Position numbers and translations under genes: made by a program. A stretch of DNA of 16,895 bases from positions 1 to 16,895 of the forward strand of contig CAYRJN010000078.1 of assembly GCA_964424545.1 (NCBI GenBank), read 5' to 3'. Of this stretch, positions 1 through 6,758 are shown piece by piece. Source of the DNA: JAUVIB01 sp964424545 (GTDB taxonomy: Bacteria; Calditrichota; Calditrichia; Calditrichales; Calditrichaceae). How positions within the stretch are numbered: the first letter of the stretch is position 1; each line of letters starts with the position of its first letter. The notes under the pieces are model-generated. The model did no database searches and had not been told where the DNA came from. It saw only the letters and a program-made list of their open reading frames with translations.

Positions 1-1
1 T

Positions 2-895
2 GATCAGGTTTTGATAAAAAGCGACGGTTTTCCCACATATCATTTTGCCAATGTGGTGGACGATCATCACATGCGCATATCTCATGTAATCCGCGGAGAA
101 GAGTGGCTGCCGAGTACGCCCAAACATGCACTTCTTTATCGGGCTTTCGGTTGGGAGCCGCCCGAGTTTGCTCATCTACCCTTGCTGCTTAACGCCGATC
201 GATCAAAGTTAAGCAAACGGCAGGGCGATGTGGCGGTAGAGGATTATCGTAATAAAGGCATTCTGCCGCAGGCGTTGGTGAATTTTGTGGCTCTTCTCGG
301 CTGGCATCCCGAAGACGATCAGGAAATTTTTCCCTATGAAGAGTTGATTGAAAAATTTTCATTACAGCGGGTTAATAAAGCGGGCGCTGTTTTTGACATG
401 GATAAGTTACACTGGTTTAACAGTATGTATATCCGTAATATGAGCGAAGAGGACTATTTGAGCGAGGGCTTGAAATGGCTGCAAAAAGAGGGATTGGACA
501 GCGCTCCCGCTGAAAAAAACAGACAGATATTACTCGCCGTGCGCAATAGCCTTTCGCTTTTCAGCGAATTGAAAGAAAAAACGCGTTTCTTTTTTGCCGA
601 CAAAATAGAAAGTTATTCCGAAGACGCCTTAAAATGGGTGATGGAAGCCGCGTCAAAACAAGTGTTTAGCGTAATGTTACGCGAGATAGATAATCTTGAA
701 GAACTGGATTTAGACGCGTTTAAAACAGTAATGAAAAATGTTCAAAACGAGACGGGGGTTAAAGGGAAAAATTTATGGATGCCCGTACGTGCGGCCATTA
801 CGGGAACAACCGCAGGCCCCGAATTGCCCGCCGTGCTAACCGTGTTGGGTAAAGAAAAAATTAAAAAATTTATTGATCAGGCTTTGCAATGCTGA
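2..895 (+). CDS. gltX: Glutamyl-tRNA synthetase, 3' part (5' end outside window)
   Basis: Charges tRNA-Glu with glutamate in the cytoplasm; class I aminoacyl-tRNA synthetase. The reading frame is open to the left edge, so the N-terminal Rossmann half with the HIGH motif is missing. The visible part begins in the conserved stretch KSDGFPTYHFANVVDDH, followed by HVIRGEEW. The class I KMSKS-equivalent is KLSKR at visible residues 69-73 (bases 206-220), followed by QGDVAVEDY, typical of bacterial GluRS. The rest is the helical anticodon-binding domain, ending in the usual conserved block (GVKGKNLWMPVRAAITG, then GPELPAVL). It stops with TGA, 22 bases before ddl, so the two are probably co-transcribed. 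The family is certain; discriminating versus non-discriminating specificity cannot be read here. Confidence 0.97.
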   Translation, partial: DQVLIKSDGFPTYHFANVVDDHHMRISHVIRGEEWLPSTPKHALLYRAFGWEPPEFAHLPLLLNADRSKLSKRQGDVAVEDYRNKGILPQALVNFVALLGWHPEDDQEIFPYEELIEKFSLQRVNKAGAVFDMDKLHWFNSMYIRNMSEEDYLSEGLKWLQKEGLDSAPAEKNRQILLAVRNSLSLFSELKEKTRFFFADKIESYSEDALKWVMEAASKQVFSVMLREIDNLEELDLDAFKTVMKNVQNETGVKGKNLWMPVRAAITGTTAGPELPAVLTVLGKEKIKKFIDQALQC

Positions 896-917
896 TCTTA
901 TTAATGAAGGATGAGAT

Positions 918-1949
918 ATGAAAGCGATAGTTTTGATGGGCGGTGATTCTACCGAGCGGGAGATTTCCTTGTCAAGCGGTGAAAACATAGCGAGAGCGCT
1001 GACTGAAAACGGACATGAAGTCATTAAGATAGATCTTACGGCGGATCGAAATGAATTAAATCGTCTTAATGATTCGATTAATATGTTTACAGGTTTTGAA
1101 GACCCCGAATTGAATGTCGGAGAAATGAGCGGCGGAACGCGTTTTATTAAAAATATCTTATTAATTAAACGTCTTAAACCGGATGTGGTTTTTAATGCCT
1201 TGCATGGAGGAAAAGGGGAAAACGGTATTGTGCAGGGGTTGTTGGATGTTATTGATGTTCCCTATACCGGCTCCGGACGGGTGGCGAGTATGCTGGCTAT
1301 GGAAAAAGACAAATCAAAAATATTTTTTAAGAAAGCCAATCTGCCCGTGGCGCGCTCTTATGTTTTAGCTTCGCGGGAAGCTTCGCGCGATATCATTAAA
1401 AGGCTGCCTTTTCCGCAGGTGGTTAAGCCGAACGATCAAGGCTCGACGGTGGGGTTGAAGATTGTTCGTGACAGCGCGGAAATGGATAAAGCTATCGAGG
1501 AGGCCTTTAATTACAGCCCGAAGGTGATGGTTGAAGAGTATATTGACGGGCGGGAACTAACCGTGGCTATTTTTAAGGATAAAGCGCTGCCGGTAATTGA
1601 AATTAAACCGAAACACGGTATTTATGATTACGAATGTAAATACTCTACGGGAATGAGCGAATATGACGTGCCGGCGCAGATAGACGAGGGACTGGGCATA
1701 AACTTGCAGAAAATCGCCTGGCGCGCCCATCTTGCTCTCGGTTGCGAAGGATATTCACGGGTTGATTATCGTCTGAATACAAGTAATAAGCCTTATATTC
1801 TCGAGGTCAATACGCTTCCGGGAATGACAGACACAAGTCTGGTGCCTAAGGCGGCGAAAGAAGCGGGAATCAATTTTAATTCTTTGATCGAGGGGATAAT
1901 CGAAGAAGCGGTGGAAAGATTTAGAATGGAGAAAAAACGTGGACTATAA
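918..1949 (+). CDS. ddl: D-alanine--D-alanine ligase
   Basis: ATP-grasp enzyme that joins two D-alanines for the peptidoglycan stem peptide in the cytoplasm. At 343 residues it has the usual length. The N-terminus (MKAIVLMGGDSTEREISLSS) carries the glycine/serine motif of the first domain. HGGKGENG at residues 96-103 is followed by QGLLD and PYTGSG. ATP-grasp elements are VKPNDQGSTVG near residue 169 and VEEYIDGRELTV. YDYECKYSTG keeps the Tyr of the KY motif seen in D-Ala-D-Ala ligases, which argues against a D-lactate ligase. NTLPGMTDTSLVPKAA from Asn298 is the C-terminal metal and substrate signature. The ATG follows an AAGGATGAG ribosome site. Its last 11 bases overlap the cysS start, so translation is likely coupled. 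Confidence 0.97.
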   Translation: MKAIVLMGGDSTEREISLSSGENIARALTENGHEVIKIDLTADRNELNRLNDSINMFTGFEDPELNVGEMSGGTRFIKNILLIKRLKPDVVFNALHGGKGENGIVQGLLDVIDVPYTGSGRVASMLAMEKDKSKIFFKKANLPVARSYVLASREASRDIIKRLPFPQVVKPNDQGSTVGLKIVRDSAEMDKAIEEAFNYSPKVMVEEYIDGRELTVAIFKDKALPVIEIKPKHGIYDYECKYSTGMSEYDVPAQIDEGLGINLQKIAWRAHLALGCEGYSRVDYRLNTSNKPYILEVNTLPGMTDTSLVPKAAKEAGINFNSLIEGIIEEAVERFRMEKKRGL

Positions 1950-3411
1950 AAGCAGTAAGTTGCATATATATAACACATTAACACGTAAAAAAGAACCCTT
2001 TAATTCGATTAAAGAAGGCTTTGTTGGTATTTATGTATGCGGGCCGACAGTCTATGGGCATGCCCATATCGGCCATGCTAAAAGTTATGTCAGCTTTGAT
2101 GTGATTGTGCGTTATTTGCGCGCTCTCGGCAATAAAGTACGTTATGTTCAGAATATAACAGATGTGGGGCATCTGCTTGGAGACAGCAATGAGGGAGAGG
2201 ATCGAATTTTAAAACAGGCTAAAGTGGAGCGGTTGGAACCTATGGAAATAGCCGAACGTTACACGCGCAGCTATTTTGAAGATATGGATACGCTTAATGT
2301 CCTTCGTCCGGATATCTCACCGCGGGCCAGCGGCCATATACCCGAACAAATCGATTTGGTTAAAGAGTTGTTGGATAAGGGTTACGCTTATGAAAAAGGC
2401 GGCAACGTCTATTTTAACGTGCGTCAATTTAAAGAATACGGGAAATTGTCCGGGCGCAAGGTGGATGAATTGATTGAAGGCGTACGCGTGGATGTGGCCG
2501 ACGACAAGGAAAATTCCATTGATTTTGCCTTGTGGAAACATGCGGAACCCGAGCATTTGATGCGCTGGAACAGCCCTTGGGGCGTCGGCTATCCAGGTTG
2601 GCATACGGAATGTTCGGTTATGTCGGTTAAATATCTCGGTCAGCCTTTTGATATCCACGGAGGCGGGTTGGAAAATGTATTTCCGCATCACGAATGCGAG
2701 ATCGCTCAGAGCGAGGCGGCGACGGGGAAGAAATTTGCCAATTACTGGATTCATAACAATATGGTTACGGTTGACGGCGTAAAGATGGGCAAGTCGCTGG
2801 GCAATTCCATCATGATCAAGGATATCGTAAAAAAATATAAACCGCTTGCCGTAAGGTTTTTTATTCTTAACAGCCATTACCGTTCTCCGCTCGATTTCAG
2901 CGATAAGGCGCTGGACGCAGCGCAAAAAGGGTATGAAAAACTGATGCAAAATATTGCGCGTATTTTTAAATTACAAGAAAAAACAAGCGCGGGAAGAGAT
3001 GAAAATTTCGAACAAAAAATTGCCGCATTTGAACGACAGTTTTATGCGGAAATGGACGATGATTTTAATACGCCGAGAGCCGTCGCCGCAGTTTTTAGTT
3101 TTTTAAAAGAGGTTAACGCTTGGGGTGAAAGTGTTTCCGTATATCCGAAAGAGACCGTTGATAGACTTGTTGAGGTAATCAAAATCACAGTTGGCGATAT
3201 TTTAGGCTTGATTAAAAAAGAAGAGGAAGCGCTTGAGACCCCTTCCGATTTGGACATTGATGGTATTATACAGATTTTAATAGATTTACGTAATAAATTC
3301 CGCGCCCAAAAACAATTCGATTTGGCCGATGAGATTAGAGACCGCTTGAAAGAAATAAATATTGAAATAAAAGATACAAAAGATGGAACTTTATGGGAAC
3401 GGGTGTCGTAA
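1939..3411 (+). CDS. cysS: Cysteinyl-tRNA synthetase
   Basis: Zinc-dependent class I synthetase that charges tRNA-Cys; 490 residues, normal length. The start is GTG, preceded by GGAG seven bases upstream, and lies inside the end of ddl. CGPTVYGHAHIGHAKS contains the HIGH motif at residues 43-46. By alignment with the E. coli enzyme the zinc ligands are Cys34, Cys225 (GWHTEC), His250 and Glu254 (PHHECE), all present. The second class I signature reads KMGKSLGN at residues 282-289, with Gly replacing the first Ser of KMSKS; I recall this form from Bacteroidota-like enzymes, so it is a lineage marker rather than damage. A DALR-type helical anticodon-binding region follows. It closes the housekeeping run. 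Confidence 0.97.
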   Translation: MDYKSSKLHIYNTLTRKKEPFNSIKEGFVGIYVCGPTVYGHAHIGHAKSYVSFDVIVRYLRALGNKVRYVQNITDVGHLLGDSNEGEDRILKQAKVERLEPMEIAERYTRSYFEDMDTLNVLRPDISPRASGHIPEQIDLVKELLDKGYAYEKGGNVYFNVRQFKEYGKLSGRKVDELIEGVRVDVADDKENSIDFALWKHAEPEHLMRWNSPWGVGYPGWHTECSVMSVKYLGQPFDIHGGGLENVFPHHECEIAQSEAATGKKFANYWIHNNMVTVDGVKMGKSLGNSIMIKDIVKKYKPLAVRFFILNSHYRSPLDFSDKALDAAQKGYEKLMQNIARIFKLQEKTSAGRDENFEQKIAAFERQFYAEMDDDFNTPRAVAAVFSFLKEVNAWGESVSVYPKETVDRLVEVIKITVGDILGLIKKEEEALETPSDLDIDGIIQILIDLRNKFRAQKQFDLADEIRDRLKEINIEIKDTKDGTLWERVS

Positions 3412-3431
3412 AAGGGAAAAGCATGATTAAA

Positions 3432-3456
3432 AATCGGACGCCGATTGTCCTGTTTT
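3432..3456 (+). terminator. Possible weak terminator after cysS
   Basis: A perfect 6-bp stem AATCGG/CCGATT with a 3-base loop (3432-3446) lies 20 bases past the cysS stop. Five Ts (3452-3456) follow after a short GC-containing gap. The stem is short and the T run is displaced, so this is tentative. Confidence 0.3.
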
Positions 3457-4130
3457 TCGTCATGGATGGAACTTTTGATTTTTTTTCTCGTTTATAAGTA
3501 TATAAAAAACATGACTGACATAACTATGCTTTATAATGGCACAAAATGTGCTGTATAGATAAGCGAGTTAGGTCGTTGGTTGAGAGGGATTGACGATAAT
3601 TCATACCACTCCTTTAAAAAATAGGATTTTTTTTTACCTCCTTATTACCCCTCCTAAAGGAAATGAATTATCTCCCTCTCTTTTTTTTTGTTTTACCCTC
3701 TGTCATTATTTTTAAAACTTTTTGAATTACACGTATTAAAACGCTATCTTGTCGTATCGGAATTTCAAAAAATAACCTATTTCGGATATTTTTATCGGCA
3801 GTATTTTAGATTCTCCAATTTATCTGAGAATGACAATGTTGAACTTTTTTGTTTCCGTTTCTACATTCTCCTCCTCCTTGTCATTCCCGAATCTAAATCT
3901 TGCTATTGTCTAAATTCAGATTCTTTCTTTCGAAGGAATGACACGTTGACGATTCTACCCGTACTTTTTTCATTAATCACTTTAGAAAGCTATGTTCTTC
4001 AATAATAAACGATGAAATAAAACGACTCGGATATTGGCAATTGGTCATTCCTCGCCTGGATATTCGTTTTTGAGTAAAGCATGATGAATATAGAATAACG
4101 AAGTAGAAGTAATAATTGTGGAGGTGAAAA
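3457..4130. other. AT-rich intergenic stretch with repeats, no convincing gene
   Basis: Pyrimidine-rich, AT-rich sequence. It contains degenerate CTCC/GGAG repeats (about 3604-3680) and a dispersed stem-loop repeat (3755-3943, listed separately). A 105-codon open frame at 3688-4005 is rich in Phe, Leu, Tyr and Ser, has no ribosome site and runs across the repeats, so it is not called. The Tat protein at 4131 presumably has its promoter near the end of this stretch, but I see no clear -35/-10 pair. Confidence 0.6.
3755..3943. repeat. Dispersed stem-loop repeat, copy A
   Basis: Starts TATCGGAATTTCAAAAAA, identical over 18 bases to copy B at 15049. It then holds two hairpins that each end in GAATGACA: ATTCTC/GAGAAT (3810-3815 with 3826-3831), and a second with arms in CAGATTCTTTC and GAAGGAATGACA (3917-3943). 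TTGTCATTC at 3878 is an inverted partner of GAATGACA at 3936. There is no coding potential. It looks like a non-coding dispersed palindromic element. Confidence 0.6.
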
Positions 4131-5138
4131 ATGTCCGCTTTAAATCGCCGAGATTTTGTAAAAACAATTAGCGCAGCGCTCGCTGCGGGTTTTTTCTTAC
4201 CCTTTGCTCGGGCAAATACACGGGAAGAAATGATTTGGGCCAATCTGCTGCATCTCAGTTTTAATATGTGGGAAGACTGGGACGCGCCCGGTAAAGAAAT
4301 GCGCAGTTACCGGCCTTACTTGCGTTTTGATGAAAAACTGTGGAATGAGTTGCTAAAAAAGATGGCGCAAAATCATTTGAATATGGTGGTTATTGATCTT
4401 GGCGATGGCGTAAAATATCATTCGCATCCCGAAATTGCCGTTAAAAATGCCTGGAGTGTGGATAAACTAAAAAAAGAATTGAAAAAAATCCGCGCCCTCG
4501 GATTAGAACCGATTCCCAAACTCAATTTTGCTTCATCGCATGACGCCTGGCTCGGCGAATATTCGAGATGCTTATCGACGGACAAATATTATAGGGTATG
4601 CGGGGATTTGATAAATGAAGTCATTGAAATATTTGATCGTCCGCGCTTTTTCCATCTCGGCATGGATGAGGAAGACGCAAAAAATCAGAAATATTATCAA
4701 TATTTAACCGTGCGGCAATATGATTTGTGGTGGCATGATTTTCTTTTTCTTTGCGGCGAGGTGCGAAAAGGCGGCGCCCGTCCCTGGATCTGGTCCGATT
4801 ATCTCTGGCATTTCCCAAAGCAATTTATTGAAAAAATGCCCAAGGATGTTTTACAAAGCAATTGGTATTACGGAACGGATTTCACTTCCGCCAAGGCCGT
4901 GAAAGCATACGATGTGCTCAATAAACACGGATATGATCAAATTCCCACGGCAAGTAATCATTCCAATAATAGTAATTTTTCCCTGACCGTAGATTATTGT
5001 ACAAAACATGTGGACAGCGCTCATCTGTTTGGATTTTTACAAACGCCCTGGCGTCCGACCATTGAGGAATTCCGTCAGCGCCATTTGGATGCAATTGATC
5101 AGGTTGGCGCAGCGATTGCTTCTTTTAAGCGACAATAA
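4131..5138 (+). CDS. Tat-exported TIM-barrel protein with GH20-like motif, putative glycoside hydrolase
   Basis: 335 residues. The N-terminus MSALNRRDFVKT is a twin-arginine motif (RRDFVK) followed by a hydrophobic run and FARA, so export of a folded protein by Tat is likely. The mature part fits a (beta/alpha)8 fold: NMVVIDLGDG on one predicted strand, GLEPIPKLNF on another. FHLGMDEED at residues 174-182 resembles the HxGxDE motif of family 20 hexosaminidases, which would make Asp179-Glu180 candidate catalytic residues. ARPWIWSDYLWH and VLQSNWYYG resemble aromatic substrate-pocket segments. The ATG has a strong GGAGGTG site (4120-4126). I recognise the protein as a conserved family, usually named only 'Tat pathway signal protein', in Bacteroidota and Planctomycetota; no activity is known to me. 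The glycosidase role is inference. Confidence 0.75.
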   Translation: MSALNRRDFVKTISAALAAGFFLPFARANTREEMIWANLLHLSFNMWEDWDAPGKEMRSYRPYLRFDEKLWNELLKKMAQNHLNMVVIDLGDGVKYHSHPEIAVKNAWSVDKLKKELKKIRALGLEPIPKLNFASSHDAWLGEYSRCLSTDKYYRVCGDLINEVIEIFDRPRFFHLGMDEEDAKNQKYYQYLTVRQYDLWWHDFLFLCGEVRKGGARPWIWSDYLWHFPKQFIEKMPKDVLQSNWYYGTDFTSAKAVKAYDVLNKHGYDQIPTASNHSNNSNFSLTVDYCTKHVDSAHLFGFLQTPWRPTIEEFRQRHLDAIDQVGAAIASFKRQ

Positions 5139-5227
5139 ACTTCGCTTTCCCTGTGCAATATTCAAACATCGAGATTTATAAAATCGCAACGAAATGGATA
5201 TGAGGAAAATAGCGGCGTCCTAATCAT

Positions 5228-5345
5228 GGGATTGCTTCGTTCATTTCATTCGCTCGTGAAACATCCCGATTCATCTGGGCAATGACAGGCGGAGTCTTGT
5301 GTCTTGTTGTCATTGCGAGAGATCGTCAGCGAACGCGTTAATCCC
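5228..5345. repeat. Composite inverted repeat of the GCAATGACA / TGTCATTGC type
   Basis: Outer arms GGGATT (5228-5233) and AATCCC (5340-5345) are perfect complements. Inner arms GCAATGACA (5279-5287) and TGTCATTGC (5308-5316) form a perfect 9-bp inverted pair. GATTGCTTCG and CATTGCGAG match a well-known type of bacterial intergenic repeat (GTCATTGCGAG...GCAATC). The two halves look like two degenerate copies in opposite orientation. Confidence 0.6.
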
Positions 5346-5421
5346 CGGCGGTAAATCCCATAGTTGGCCATTCGTTTTTTGAATGATTAGAGTAAGGCTC
5401 CGAATTAAACAACTTATCATA

Positions 5422-5453
5422 ATCGCTTATAAGGCGATAATTTCTTGTATAAT
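5422..5453 (+). promoter_or_regulatory. Possible operator palindrome and -10 box upstream of the membrane protein-ferredoxin pair
   Basis: ATCGC (5422-5426) and GCGAT (5434-5438) form a dyad around TTATAAG. A perfect TATAAT (5448-5453) follows ten bases later. No clear -35 hexamer is seen at the right spacing, and the next start is about 160 bases away. Tentative. Confidence 0.25.
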
Positions 5454-5616
5454 CAAATTTTTTTGAGTATTTTTTATTACTATTTAAAAACATCCTGTTG
5501 TAAATTGTAGCTCTTAGGAGAAAACAGTTAAAAGAGGAAAAGATTTTTTTTGGCAAACGTATCATAGATAGGTAAAACTGTTGAATTTCTAATTAATAAT
5601 TGGAGGCCAGGGAATC

Positions 5617-6246
5617 ATGCACGAAATCTCAAAAGCGCTGGAAGTATGGACATTACAAACACTGCTGAATATTTCGATAATTTTGGGTATAGTCTCTCTC
5701 GGTCTGACAATTGTTCAGCCCTATTACAAAGCTCTTAGAGAAAATCTAACGCTTCGCGTATCGATTGAAATATGGAATATTTTTACGGTTTTGATTGTGG
5801 ATATATTTTTGGTTATTGTTGTAGCCGTCGGATTTATTATCCTGAATCCCGATATCATGGCCGATATTAAAGTCGCCGTTCCTTTTATTCCCATTGCCAC
5901 TATTTTATTTGCCGTCGCTTTGCTTCTGCGTCTCTTTTATGACGGTCATAAACCCGCCGGTAAAAATTTTTTAAAGGCGCTGTGGGTTATGTTTATTGCC
6001 AATCTGATAAATATTATCGGTTTTTCTTTTATCATGGAAGCGCCGGGCGGGGAGTATTTGGACAGCCATCCCAGCGCTTTTTGGACGTATGTTAAAACCC
6101 ATCTGCGTTCCAATGCCGATCCTCACGGATTGGAACTTGCGCAAATCACCTTTTATATCTGTTTTCCAATCCTCTTAGCGGTTTTCATTTGGGGATTTGT
6201 CAAGGCCGTAAATTCTTTTAAAATCGAAAGAACGGAAGAAAAATGA
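5617..6246 (+). CDS. Five-helix membrane protein, putative redox partner of the adjacent ferredoxin
   Basis: 209 residues with five predicted membrane helices at about 14-34, 54-77, 86-107, 120-140 and 175-196. I do not recognise a named family. Loop regions hold polar motifs that look functional: FYDGHKPAGKNF after helix 3, and HPSAFWTYVKTHLRSNADPHG before helix 5. They include His residues that could bind a cofactor or quinone, but no cytochrome b-like His pair is evident within the helices. The ATG follows TTGGAGG (5600-5606) by ten bases. The stop overlaps the start of the ferredoxin gene in ATGA, so the two proteins are almost certainly made together. The likely role is passing electrons between the ferredoxin and the membrane quinone pool or a partner; this is inference from context only. 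Confidence 0.7.
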   Translation: MHEISKALEVWTLQTLLNISIILGIVSLGLTIVQPYYKALRENLTLRVSIEIWNIFTVLIVDIFLVIVVAVGFIILNPDIMADIKVAVPFIPIATILFAVALLLRLFYDGHKPAGKNFLKALWVMFIANLINIIGFSFIMEAPGGEYLDSHPSAFWTYVKTHLRSNADPHGLELAQITFYICFPILLAVFIWGFVKAVNSFKIERTEEK

Positions 6247-6464
6247 ACTGGCAATGGGATCTGATAGTTGAAAATTGTACCGGCTGCGGAATCTGTTTTG
6301 ACGTTTGTCCGGAGAAGGCCATAGAAATGGATAAAGATATGGCCTATCCTATTCCTGTTGAAAACGCCTGTCTCGGTTGTATGGAATGCGTTAAAGAGTG
6401 CCCTTTTGACGCGATTGACGTAAAGGAAATTATTCTGAATCGGCAGGACGGGATTTTAGTCTAA
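6243..6464 (+). CDS. Bacterial 2[4Fe-4S] ferredoxin
   Basis: 73 residues, a small cytoplasmic electron carrier. Two full cluster motifs are visible: CTGCGICFDVCP (Cys12, 15, 18, 22) and CLGCMECVKECP (Cys43, 46, 49, 53), both CxxCxxCxxxCP. Each cluster binds three cysteines of one motif and the last of the other, as in clostridial-type ferredoxins. The start overlaps the stop of the five-helix membrane protein by four bases (ATGA), with only a weak GGAAGA site, so translation probably depends on coupling. No other oxidoreductase subunit lies next to it, so the electron donor and acceptor are unknown. Family assignment is very safe; the partner is not. Confidence 0.93.
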   Translation: MNWQWDLIVENCTGCGICFDVCPEKAIEMDKDMAYPIPVENACLGCMECVKECPFDAIDVKEIILNRQDGILV

Positions 6465-6531
6465 AAAAAGAACATAGCTTCGCAAAGTGATTAGTATTGA
6501 ATTATGCAAATAGAAAAACAGATTAAAACCG

Positions 6532-6606
6532 CCCCCTTATGCCATAGGCATTCTGGCATTGCCATCCCTTCGGGACTACGGAAAAAAAGGGGTCTAGGGG
6601 TTGTCC
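6532..6606. repeat. Cloverleaf-like nested palindrome
   Basis: Outer arms CCCCTT (6533-6538) and AAGGGG (6587-6592) enclose three perfect mini-hairpins in a row: ATGCC/GGCAT (6539-6551), TGGCA/TGCCA (6554-6564) and TCCC/GGGA (6565-6575). The right end GGGGTCTAGGGGTTGTCC resembles a recurring bacterial intergenic repeat (AAGGGGGTCTAGGGGGTTGTCC). An open frame at 6504-6734 runs through this element and is not credible as a gene. Confidence 0.6.
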
Positions 6607-6651
6607 GCTTTTCATTATTCATTAATTCCGATATTTATCATAACTCCCTTA

Positions 6652-6679
6652 TCCCTTTAATAAAGGGAGATTTATTTTT
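6652..6679 (+). terminator. Hairpin followed by T run, probable terminator of the ferredoxin operon
   Basis: TCCCTTTA (6652-6659) and TAAAGGGA (6661-6668) form a perfect inverted repeat, about six base pairs with a short loop, followed by GATTTATTTTTT. This suits rho-independent termination in the + direction. It also resembles the CCCTTTATTAAAGGG class of intergenic repeats, so it may be a repeat doing double duty. Confidence 0.4.
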
Positions 6680-6758
6680 TCTGTTTTGCAAGATAGATGG
6701 AATAAGCGTAAACTTTGAAATTCCGATACAATAAATTAAAATCCGAATAGAGGTATGT

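Larger units (their letters stand above)
5139..5616. other. Intergenic stretch with composite inverted repeat and possible promoter, no gene
   Basis: Contains the inverted repeat at 5228-5345 and, further right, an operator-like palindrome (5422-5438) and TATAAT (5448-5453). A 75-codon open frame on the minus strand (5338-5565) has no ribosome site and low-complexity content (Asn, Lys, Ser, Tyr), so it is not called. Confidence 0.6.

Noticed and set aside
2317..2949. Long minus-strand open frame (210 codons) inside cysS
   Set aside because: A shadow of the well-supported cysS frame, with no ribosome site or family features.
3524..3604. 26-codon minus-strand frame with GGAG before its ATG
   Set aside because: The GGAG belongs to a run of GGAG-like repeats in this gap, and the peptide has no recognisable features.
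3600..3680. CRISPR-like spaced repeats in the CTCC/GGAG-rich stretch
   Set aside because: The units are short, uneven and degenerate, with no constant repeat-spacer length and no cas genes.
3688..4005. 105-codon open frame (+) after cysS
   Set aside because: No ribosome site, low-complexity Phe/Leu/Tyr/Ser content, and it runs through the dispersed repeat.
5338..5565. 75-codon open frame (-) upstream of the five-helix membrane protein
   Set aside because: Compositionally biased, no ribosome site, and it overlaps the repeat and promoter-like sequences.
6504..6734. 76-codon open frame (+) between the ferredoxin and the large membrane protein
   Set aside because: It spans the cloverleaf repeat and the terminator hairpin, has no ribosome site and shows no recognisable protein features.
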